From CAZFCK01 sp964517355 (GTDB taxonomy: Bacteria; Desulfobacterota; Desulfovibrionia; Desulfovibrionales; Desulfovibrionaceae): 15,243 bases of DNA. Location of the stretch: positions 1-15,243 of the forward strand of contig CAZFCK010000110.1 of the NCBI GenBank assembly GCA_964517355.1, in the 5' to 3' direction. Shown here piece after piece: positions 5,181-11,461 of the stretch; positions within the stretch are counted from its first letter, which is position 1, and each line of letters opens with the position of its first letter. Both the position numbers and the translations under genes were made by a program. The notes under the pieces are model-generated. The model did no database searches and was not told where the DNA came from. It worked only from the letters and a program-made list of their open reading frames with translations.

Positions 5181-5552
5181 ATGCTGCTCTGCCTAGTTTC
5201 TCAGGACGCCGCCCCACTGCAACCGTTCATGGAAGCCTTGGAGCGGGAGGAGAACGTCCGGCTCGTTACCGCCGCATCGGCCAAAGCCGCGCTGGAGACA
5301 TGCCCGTCTCAAAAGCCGGATGTCGTGATTCTGGAAGAATCCCTGCCCGACATGGCGCCCAAGGATCTGCTCATGGGGCTGCTGCAAATCAACGCCATGA
5401 TCAATACGGCCATGATCAGCGAGATCACGGACGAAGAATTTCATGAAAAATACGAAGGATTCGGAGTGCTCATGCGCCTGCCCTCACCTCCGGGACAGGA
5501 GGACGCCACGGCCTTGCTGCGCAAGATCCGCTCCGTGCTCTCCATACGTTGA
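5181..5552 (+). CDS. Degenerate response-regulator receiver-domain protein
   Basis: This 123-residue protein has the size and pattern of one CheY-like domain with no output domain. An N-terminal strand (LLCLVSQD, 2-9) carries a single acidic residue, and PDVVILEESLPDM (46-58) is where the phosphoacceptor strand should be. The usual Asp after the hydrophobic strand is Glu (E52), and the usual Lys-Pro near the end is replaced by MRLPSPP (98-104). I read it as a pseudo-receiver that is not phosphorylated, or mimics the phosphorylated state, and acts by protein contact. The start at 5181 follows GGAGG (5172-5176); an ATG at 5169 lacks such a site. It converges with holB, leaving 7 bp between stops. 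The partner is unknown. Confidence 0.7.
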   Translation: MLLCLVSQDAAPLQPFMEALEREENVRLVTAASAKAALETCPSQKPDVVILEESLPDMAPKDLLMGLLQINAMINTAMISEITDEEFHEKYEGFGVLMRLPSPPGQEDATALLRKIRSVLSIR

Positions 5553-5559
5553 AACCGGT

Positions 5560-6420
5560 TCAGTGCAGCAGGCGGTACAAAGAGGTCGCCAGCCAGTCGA
5601 GGGCCAGGGAGGGGTTCACGTTGTAGTCCAAAGCGGTCAACCCCTCGGCCAGGGCCTCGTCCAGCTGGCGCAGACCTTCAGGCCCCATACGCTGTGCAAG
5701 CAGCCGCGACAGGGGGCCGCCGGACGCGGTTTCCCCAGTCAGGACGCGAAGTAGTTCGCGCTGGCAGGCGAGAAAAATCCGCTGGGCCAACGGTCTGTCC
5801 AGTGCGCCCTTGGCGGAGGTGCGCGACATCCAGCCCCGGCCGTCCGCGGCGCACCCGGCCATGGCCGTCAGCCATTCGCGCACCGCATCGTCGTCAACGG
5901 CGTCCAGGGGATCGCCCCATTTCAGGGTCACCACCCAGCTGCGTGAAACAAGGGTGGGCAAAAGGCGCTCCCGTTGGGGGGCGCAGAGCACGAAGCGCGT
6001 GTTCGGGCGCGGTTCCTCCAGGGACTTGAGCAGGGCGTTGGCCGCCTCAATGCCCAGGGCCTGGGCCTCGAACAGCACCACCACGCGCATCCGCGCTTCA
6101 CGGGCCGGTTCTCCCAGCACCCGGCGCACCTCGCGCACGTCGTCGATCTTGATGCTGCCTTGGGAGCCGTCCAGGTAGAACAAATCGCGGTGCGTATCGC
6201 CGAGCATTTGCCTGCAGGCATGGCACGAAAGGCATGGTGGGGCCTGCTCGCAATTGAGCGCGCAGGCCCAATACCGCGCCACGGCGTCGCGCGTCTGCGG
6301 CGTTCCGCCCTCAAGCAACAAGACCTGGGGCGGCGCTGCCGCGAATCCGCGCAACACCTTTTGGACACGGGCTTCGGATTCAATGGCCCGCCTGCAAAAC
6401 TCCGCCGGGACCTCCCGCAT
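5560..6420 (-). CDS. holB: DNA polymerase III delta-prime subunit
   Basis: This 286-residue clamp-loader-type protein has VLLLEGG (33-39) in place of a functional P-loop, a zinc module (C57-x5-C63-x2-C66-x2-C69), the region IKIDDVREVRRVL (90-102), VVLFEAQALGIEAANALLKSLEEP (114-137), and LLPTLVSRS (153-161). This is the order seen in delta prime, a non-ATPase member of the clamp loader that helps load the beta clamp. The classic SRC motif is SRS here, so the residue after the arginine differs but the arginine finger (R160) stays. It starts 2 bp after the purA stop with no strong ribosome binding site, which suggests translational coupling to purA. Confidence 0.87.
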   Translation of the reverse strand: MREVPAEFCRRAIESEARVQKVLRGFAAAPPQVLLLEGGTPQTRDAVARYWACALNCEQAPPCLSCHACRQMLGDTHRDLFYLDGSQGSIKIDDVREVRRVLGEPAREARMRVVVLFEAQALGIEAANALLKSLEEPRPNTRFVLCAPQRERLLPTLVSRSWVVTLKWGDPLDAVDDDAVREWLTAMAGCAADGRGWMSRTSAKGALDRPLAQRIFLACQRELLRVLTGETASGGPLSRLLAQRMGPEGLRQLDEALAEGLTALDYNVNPSLALDWLATSLYRLLH

Positions 6421-6422
6421 GG

Positions 6423-7706
6423 CTACGCCCGGTAGAGATTCTGCTCGCGGTCCGGCCCCACGGAAACAAGCCCGACATTCACCCCTGACAGGTCTTCGAT
6501 GCGTTCAATGTAGCGCTGCGCGGCTTCCGGCAGGTCATCCCAGTCGCGCACGGCGCTGATGTCCTCCTTCCAGCCGGGCAAGGTCTCGTACACAGGCGTG
6601 ACGACGGCCAGGGCGTTTTCTTCCTGGGGCGGATATTCGCAACGCCGCCCCTGGTATTCGTAGGCGACGCAGATTTTCAAGGTTTCCAAACCGCTCAGAA
6701 CATCCAGTTTGGTCAGGGCGATTTCAGTGGGGCCGTTGAGCCGGGCCGCCTCGCGCAAGAGCACGCTGTCCAGCCAGCCGCAACGGCGCTGCCTTCCCGT
6801 GGTGGCTCCGAATTCCGCGCCGGCTTTCTGCATATGCGCGCCCACGTCGTCGAAAAGTTCGGTGGGAAAGGGGCCGCTGCCCACGCGGGTGGTGTAGGCC
6901 TTGACCACGGCCACGATGCGGTCCAGGCTGCGCGGTCCGCATCCCGTGCCGGCCGCGGCGTTGCCGCACACGGTGTTGGATGAGGTCACGAACGGATACG
7001 TGCCGTGATCGATATCCAGAAGCGTGCCTTGCGCGCCTTCGAAAAGCACGATCTTGCCCTCGTTGCCGGCCTGCATCACGGCCGCCGAGACATCTCCCAG
7101 GTACGGCACAAGGCGTTCCGCGACCGCGGCGATGTCATTGAAGACCTGATCCGGATCAAGAGGCTGGCGTCCGTAAAGACCTTGGAGCAGCGCGTTTTTC
7201 TCCTTCAAGGCCCGGGCGATCTTCTCGCGCAGCAAGGTGAGGTTGGCGAGATCACCGGCACGGACGCCCATGCGCGCGGCTTTGTCCTCGTAGCAAGGGC
7301 CTATGCCGCGGCCGGTTGTGCCGATCTTTTTCTCACGGCTTGAGGATTCCTCGCGCGCCGCGTCGAGCTCCTTGTGATAGGGCATAATCAAATGGGTCTT
7401 TTTGCTGACCATCAGACGCTCGGGCCCAACGGCCACGCCTTGGGCCGCGAGTCCGTCCACCTCGCGGAGGAAGACGAAGGGATCAAGCACAACGCCGTTG
7501 CCGATAAGACACAGCTTATCGGGATGCAGAATGCCGGATGGAATGAGGTGCAGAACGCTCTTCTCCCCTCCCACGACCAAGGTGTGTCCGGCGTTGTTTC
7601 CCCCTTGAAAGCGGGCGACCACGTGAGCCTGTCTTGTGAGCAGATCCACTATCTTGCCCTTGCCCTCGTCGCCCCATTGCGCCCCCATGATCACGATATT
7701 TGACAT
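6423..7706 (-). CDS. purA: Adenylosuccinate synthetase
   Basis: This 427-residue enzyme makes adenylosuccinate from IMP, aspartate and GTP, the first step from IMP to AMP, in the cytoplasm. Its signature starts the protein: GAQWGDEGKGK (8-18), with catalytic D13 and H41 (GHTLVVGG). IGTTGRGIGPCYEDK (128-142), FEGAQGTLLDID (222-233), TTGRQRRCGW (302-311) and TKLDVL (332-337) also fit the family, and the length is normal. AAGGAGAG on the minus strand (7718-7711) is 4 nt before the ATG. holB follows within 2 bp. Together with the AICAR transformylase at 9830 it places two late purine steps in the window. Confidence 0.97.
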   Translation of the reverse strand: MSNIVIMGAQWGDEGKGKIVDLLTRQAHVVARFQGGNNAGHTLVVGGEKSVLHLIPSGILHPDKLCLIGNGVVLDPFVFLREVDGLAAQGVAVGPERLMVSKKTHLIMPYHKELDAAREESSSREKKIGTTGRGIGPCYEDKAARMGVRAGDLANLTLLREKIARALKEKNALLQGLYGRQPLDPDQVFNDIAAVAERLVPYLGDVSAAVMQAGNEGKIVLFEGAQGTLLDIDHGTYPFVTSSNTVCGNAAAGTGCGPRSLDRIVAVVKAYTTRVGSGPFPTELFDDVGAHMQKAGAEFGATTGRQRRCGWLDSVLLREAARLNGPTEIALTKLDVLSGLETLKICVAYEYQGRRCEYPPQEENALAVVTPVYETLPGWKEDISAVRDWDDLPEAAQRYIERIEDLSGVNVGLVSVGPDREQNLYRA

Positions 7707-7795
7707 TGATCTCTCCTTCTGCCAGATTACTCTTCCCCGTCATGGCCCATGCACGCACCCATGCGCGGCAAAAGGCATTGTGTCCTAAAATAGGG

Positions 7796-7805
7796 TCACA
7801 TGTGA
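7796..7805. promoter_or_regulatory. Palindrome in the purA/mltF divergent spacer
   Basis: TCACATGTGA is a perfect palindrome, next to TTGACT on the minus strand (7811-7806), which could be a purA -35. No good -10 lies at the usual distance. It could be an operator for purA, the divergent transglycosylase gene, or neither. Confidence 0.25.
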
Positions 7806-7903
7806 AGTCAATACCGCAAGACGCCGCGCCGGGATTTTCAAGGGCGTCGCAGCCCGGCGGACAGGGTTTTCACCCTGCCAACTCATTGGGGAAATTGATT
7901 TTC

Positions 7904-9379
7904 ATGATAACAAAAAAAACTCGCGATCCCCGCGCCTTTATCATTCTCGTTCTGCTCTCGGGAATATTTCTCGGCGGGCGGTATTTGCAGACCAACCGGT
8001 TGGTCATGGTGCGCGCCCATGTCTATCCGGACAACGGCATAATCCGCGTCATCGCCTTTGATCAGGAGCGCGTGTTCTCCACCCTCTCGCCTTACGGCCG
8101 CGGCTTTGAGCGCGATCTCCTGGAATCCTTCGCCAGAGGCGCCAATTACCATATCCAGTGGCTTTCCGCCGGCAGTCAGGAAGAGGCTCTGGAGGCCCTG
8201 GCCGCTGGGCGCGCGGACATCTACATCGGTCAGGGCGCGCAAGGCGCGCGGCACGATCCCCGGATCATGGCCGGCCCGGCTTACGCTCATTACCGCCCCT
8301 TGCTGATTCAGGCACAGCCCGGCGAGGAATCCGTGGCCGCGGCAAATCATGTGCTCATGCCCGCCACGCTGGCCTCGCAGACGACGTCGCACGGACAGGT
8401 TCCCTTCCTGCGGCAGGCTTCCCTGACGCGGGTGCCCCAGCGCATCGGTTTTTCCACGGTGCTCAACAGTCTGCATGCGCGTACCGCCCCCATGGCCGTG
8501 GTGGCCGACGCCCGTTTTCGCTTGTGGCAGCCCTTTTATCTGGGCTTGCGCCCCACCGGGACACTGCCGGAGATCATTACCTGGCGCTGGTTTTGGCGCA
8601 CGGACGACAAGCGCCTGGCCGCCGCGCTCACGTCGTTTTGGCATTATCATGAGACGGAAACGCAGCTCGCCGAACTCACCGAACGCTATTTCGGTTTTTT
8701 TCCGGCGAAAACGCCTTATTATGAATTGGAGTTTCTTTACGAAACCATCGAAAACGCTTTGCCGGTCTATGCGCCCCATATTGCCGAGCAAACCGCGCGT
8801 CACGGCATCGACCCGCTGCTTTTTACCGCGCTCATTTATCAGGAATCGCGTTTCGATCCGAAAGCCAAAAGCCACACGGGCGCCAAGGGGCTGCTCCAGT
8901 TCACCAGGATCGCAGCAAAGCATTTCGAGCTGGAAAACCGTTACGACCCAGTGGCCAGTATCCGGGCGGGATGCGAATACCTGCGCCTGCTTCACGAGAA
9001 TCTGGAGGATCTGGACCTGACCCCCTGGAATCGCTGGTTCTTCGCCCTGGCGGCCTACAATCAGGGAATGGGGCACCTGCGCGACGCCATCTCCCTGGCG
9101 CGGAGCATGGGCATGTCCGGCCGCACCTGGCACGAACTGAAGTCCGTCTTTCCGCTGCTGGAAGAGCCCCGCTACGCGGAAAACGCGCCTCACGGCTCGT
9201 GCCGCGGCCGCGAGGCCGTCACCTTTGTGGACAGCGTGCGCTACTATCTCTATATTCTAAACGGGATCGTCCGACTCTCGCGGCCTGAAGCGCAGCACCT
9301 TGGTCCGCTGCTTCACGACCTCGCCGGCGGCTCCATCGCCAGGGGCGACGGCGCCCCCCTCAGAAGACCCCTTTCCTGA
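7904..9379 (+). CDS. mltF: MltF-like membrane-anchored lytic transglycosylase
   Basis: This 491-residue protein has a basic N-terminus followed by a hydrophobic segment (about 11-25, AFIILVLLSGIFLGG), which should anchor it in the inner membrane facing the periplasm. Residues about 45-265 resemble the solute-binding (SBP_bac_3) domain of MltF (IIRVIAFDQERVF, AAGRADIYIGQ). Residues about 295-460 are a Slt-type transglycosylase domain: LLFTALIYQESRFDP, with E314 the expected catalytic acid, HTGAKGLLQFT (324-334) and AAYNQGMGHL (383-392). It should cleave peptidoglycan to 1,6-anhydro products. ATG 7904 suits the membrane segment, but the ribosome binding site is weak; longer in-frame starts reach into the purA promoter and look unlikely. 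Its last 123 bp overlap a convergent gene. Confidence 0.87.
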   Translation: MITKKTRDPRAFIILVLLSGIFLGGRYLQTNRLVMVRAHVYPDNGIIRVIAFDQERVFSTLSPYGRGFERDLLESFARGANYHIQWLSAGSQEEALEALAAGRADIYIGQGAQGARHDPRIMAGPAYAHYRPLLIQAQPGEESVAAANHVLMPATLASQTTSHGQVPFLRQASLTRVPQRIGFSTVLNSLHARTAPMAVVADARFRLWQPFYLGLRPTGTLPEIITWRWFWRTDDKRLAAALTSFWHYHETETQLAELTERYFGFFPAKTPYYELEFLYETIENALPVYAPHIAEQTARHGIDPLLFTALIYQESRFDPKAKSHTGAKGLLQFTRIAAKHFELENRYDPVASIRAGCEYLRLLHENLEDLDLTPWNRWFFALAAYNQGMGHLRDAISLARSMGMSGRTWHELKSVFPLLEEPRYAENAPHGSCRGREAVTFVDSVRYYLYILNGIVRLSRPEAQHLGPLLHDLAGGSIARGDGAPLRRPLS

Positions 9380-9655
9380 CGTGTCGCGCGGCGCATTCTC
9401 CAAAAAATTTTCCACATCGCCGAAGCGGGGTTTATCCATCTTGTCGGGACGGGCGGCCAACGACCAATTATAATTGAACAACTGATTTTTCATACGCAAA
9501 GCCTGAATCATGCCGAACACTATCGCCGCCTCTTCCCACCGCTTCGTGGGCTCGAAATTCTTGACCTGTTCGGCATATCTGTCCCACAAGGCCATCATCG
9601 AGGCTTCGTCAAAGGCGTTGAGCTGCCGTGCCAGTTTGAGCAATACTTTTTCCAT
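9257..9655 (-). CDS. Small unknown protein, convergent overlap with mltF
   Basis: This 132-residue protein is not recognised. The N-terminal two thirds looks like a compact helical protein (KVLLKLARQLNAFDEASMM, WDRYAEQVKNFEPTKRWEEA, FGMIQALRMKNQLFNYNW). Then comes a Gly/Ser/Ala-rich linker and a basic end, KVLRFRPRE. AAGGAGG on the minus strand (9670-9664) is 8 nt before the ATG, a strong site that argues for a real gene. The linker and the end lie opposite the last 41 codons of the transglycosylase gene. No membrane segment is seen. A tail of this type may be conserved among Desulfovibrio relatives, but I cannot check that. Confidence 0.65.
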   Translation of the reverse strand: MEKVLLKLARQLNAFDEASMMALWDRYAEQVKNFEPTKRWEEAAIVFGMIQALRMKNQLFNYNWSLAARPDKMDKPRFGDVENFLENAPRDTSGKGSSEGGAVAPGDGAAGEVVKQRTKVLRFRPRESDDPV

Positions 9656-9747
9656 GGTTTGGGCCTCCTTGCCCGGCTCCTTTTGGAATGCGGCAATCCG
9701 CGCCCGCCTAGGCCCCTTTCCGGGGCATGAGCGCCGGGCAAGCGCTC

Positions 9748-9776
9748 TTGAAAAAAGACGGAAACGAGCCTACCGT
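9748..9776 (+). promoter_or_regulatory. Candidate promoter for the AICAR transformylase gene
   Basis: TTGAAA (9748-9753), 17 bp, then TACCGT (9771-9776). The -35 is good and the -10 is poor. It is placed correctly for the gene at 9830. Confidence 0.3.
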
Positions 9777-9792
9777 ACACAATTCGCCAACG

Positions 9793-9811
9793 CGTGCCGC
9801 TTAGCGGCACG
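9793..9811 (+). other. 5' leader hairpin ahead of the AICAR transformylase gene
   Basis: CGTGCCGC and GCGGCACG form a perfect 8-bp stem with a TTA loop, ending 6 nt before the GGGAGGA ribosome binding site. It may protect the mRNA or affect initiation. No T run follows, so it is not an intrinsic terminator. Confidence 0.5.
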
Positions 9812-9829
9812 ACGCCAGGGAGGAAAAGC

Positions 9830-11110
9830 ATGAGCGATTTGAAAAAAATTTACAAGACCCTGCAAAAAGATCCTTTCCCCAACGAGATGCGTATCGTCAT
9901 GGGGGAGCAGGAACTTGTGTTTGCCAAAAAAACGTGGACAATCGACGGTGAGCAGCGCGGCTTGCGGTACGGCGAGAACCCGGACCAGCCCGCCGCGCTC
10001 TATGCCCTTGCCGGCGGAGGTCTGGAACTGGACGGCGTCGGTTTCCGCGCCCCGGGCGCCAAACTCGTTTCGAACCTGAGCGAGGAGCATATGCTCCAGG
10101 CCGGCAAACACCCCGGCAAGATCAACCTCACCGACGTGGACAACGGCGCCAACATTCTCCAATACTTGAGCGCACGCCCCGCCTGCGTCATACTCAAGCA
10201 CAACAACCCCTGCGGCGCGGCATGGAGCGACAAGGGACTTTCCGACGCCCTGCACAAGGCGTTTTGGGGCGACCGCATCGCCGCTTTCGGCGGCACCGTG
10301 GTCTGCAACCGCCCCTTGGACAAGGAAGCGGCCACGTTTCTGACCCAGGCCTACTTCGAGGTGGTGGCCGCGCCGGAATTCGAAGAGGGCAGCCTGGACA
10401 TCCTCAAGGCCAAAAGCAAAAATCTGCGCATCTTGCGCATTCCCGGCCTGGCCGAACTGGAACGATATTCCGGCGAACCGTTCCTGGAATTCAAATCCCT
10501 GATGGACGGCGGCGTGGTGGCCCAATTCTCCTTCCGCAACCGCATCCGCGGCGTGGAAGATTTCATTCCGGCCAGCGCTGAGAAAGACGGCGTCACGGTG
10601 GCGGCCCGGGCTCCATCCCCGTCTGAAGCGCAGGATCTGCTCTTTGCCTGGGCCGTGGAGGCCGGCGTCAGCTCCAATTCAGTGATCTTCGCCAAAGACG
10701 GGGCCTGTGTGGCCATCGGCACCGGTGAGCAGGACCGCGTGGGCTGCGTGGAGCTGACCATCCACAAGGCCTACACCAAGTACGCAGATACGCTCGCCTT
10801 TCAGGAAAAGGGCATGTCGCTCTACGAATTGAAGTCCAAGGCCGAGGCCGGAGACAGCGGCCTGGCCCTGGCGCTTGAAGACATCCAGCAGCGCACCCGC
10901 GAAGCCAAAGCCGGACTCCCCGGCACCGTGCTGGTCTCGGACGGCTTTTTTCCCTTCAGGGACGGCGTTGACGTGGCCATTGCCCAGGGCGTGACCGCCA
11001 TTGCCCAACCCGGCGGCTCCATCCGCGACCACGAGGTCATCCAGGCAGTGAACCAGGCCCGGCCCCAGGTGGCCATGGTCTTCACCGGACAACGCTCGTT
11101 CAAGCATTGA
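9830..11110 (+). CDS. purH: AICAR formyltransferase, stand-alone (PurH C-terminal half)
   Basis: This 426-residue protein is the AICAR transformylase domain alone, which formylates AICAR to FAICAR with 10-formyltetrahydrofolate. Motifs are RYGENPDQPAALY (46-58), KHNNPCGAA (123-131, the catalytic Lys-His pair), SNSVIFAKDG (282-291), VSDGFFPFRDGVD (369-381), QPGGSIRD (393-400) and a terminal TGQRSFKH. The N-terminal IMP cyclohydrolase domain of bifunctional PurH is missing: the start has only about 45 residues before RYGENP, and no such domain is encoded upstream. IMP cyclohydrolase must therefore be elsewhere. The start is supported by GGGAGGA (9818-9824), 5 nt away. I use purH as the closest symbol. 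Confidence 0.9.
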   Translation: MSDLKKIYKTLQKDPFPNEMRIVMGEQELVFAKKTWTIDGEQRGLRYGENPDQPAALYALAGGGLELDGVGFRAPGAKLVSNLSEEHMLQAGKHPGKINLTDVDNGANILQYLSARPACVILKHNNPCGAAWSDKGLSDALHKAFWGDRIAAFGGTVVCNRPLDKEAATFLTQAYFEVVAAPEFEEGSLDILKAKSKNLRILRIPGLAELERYSGEPFLEFKSLMDGGVVAQFSFRNRIRGVEDFIPASAEKDGVTVAARAPSPSEAQDLLFAWAVEAGVSSNSVIFAKDGACVAIGTGEQDRVGCVELTIHKAYTKYADTLAFQEKGMSLYELKSKAEAGDSGLALALEDIQQRTREAKAGLPGTVLVSDGFFPFRDGVDVAIAQGVTAIAQPGGSIRDHEVIQAVNQARPQVAMVFTGQRSFKH

Positions 11111-11155
11111 TGCCTGTTGACTTTGAAATAGGGGTGCCTTCGCCGGTTTAAGACC

Positions 11156-11187
11156 CTTTTGGATCGGTTCTCAAGAATCTCCAAAAG
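11156..11187 (+). terminator. Hairpin after the AICAR transformylase gene
   Basis: CTTTTGGA (11156-11163) pairs with TCCAAAAG (11180-11187). Inside, GGTTCT and AGAATC pair further with one wobble, after a 2-nt bulge. It lies 46 bp past the stop. A T-rich tract follows only about 25 nt later, so termination is likely but not textbook. Confidence 0.5.
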
Positions 11188-11233
11188 TTACGCTATTAAT
11201 ACGTTGATAGTTTTTATATGACTTTCGCGGGCC

Positions 11234-11253
11234 CAAGGGGAGTTCCCTCCTTG
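11234..11253. repeat. Degenerate member of the G-rich hairpin family
   Basis: CAAGGGGAG and CTCCTTG pair imperfectly around TTCC. The CAAGGGGAG arm matches the hairpin at 1367, and here too a copy of the multi-hairpin repeat lies close by. Confidence 0.35.
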
Positions 11254-11259
11254 CGGGGC

Positions 11260-11384
11260 GTGGGGCGGAGCCCCGGATTAGCGCATTTTCGCCTTGAAAC
11301 AAGGCTCTTCCCTGAAACAATTTTCAATTGTTCCAGGGAAATGCATAAGAGCATCTAGCGCTTTTCAAGCGTGAGATGCTCTAG
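11260..11384 (+). repeat. Multi-hairpin dispersed repeat, copy B
   Basis: Hairpins in order: GGGGC-GGA-GCCCC (11262-11274); GCCTTG-AAA-CAAGGC (11291-11305); TTCCCTGAAACAATT pairing with AATTGTTCCAGGGAA (11308-11340, one mismatch); and GAGCATCT...AGATGCTC (11349-11381) with an inner CGCTT/AAGCG stem. Module 2 is identical to 1272-1299, and the whole aligns with 4961-5076 on the opposite strand. It is too short for a transposase and has no open frame. Confidence 0.85.
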
Positions 11385-11461
11385 ATCATATCAATATGAG
11401 TTTGCTCTAGGGCATGCATGCCGAACGCCCGTTGCACACGACAAGACGGCCAAGGAGTACC

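Larger units (their letters stand above)
11111..11461. other. 351-bp gap with terminator, G-rich hairpin and full repeat
   Basis: No coding sequence is visible. It holds a hairpin at 11156-11187, a weaker G-rich hairpin at 11234-11253 and copy B of the dispersed repeat at 11260-11384. The 77 bp before the next ATG include two CTCTAG copies and the palindrome GGCATGCATGCC (11411-11422). Confidence 0.6.
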
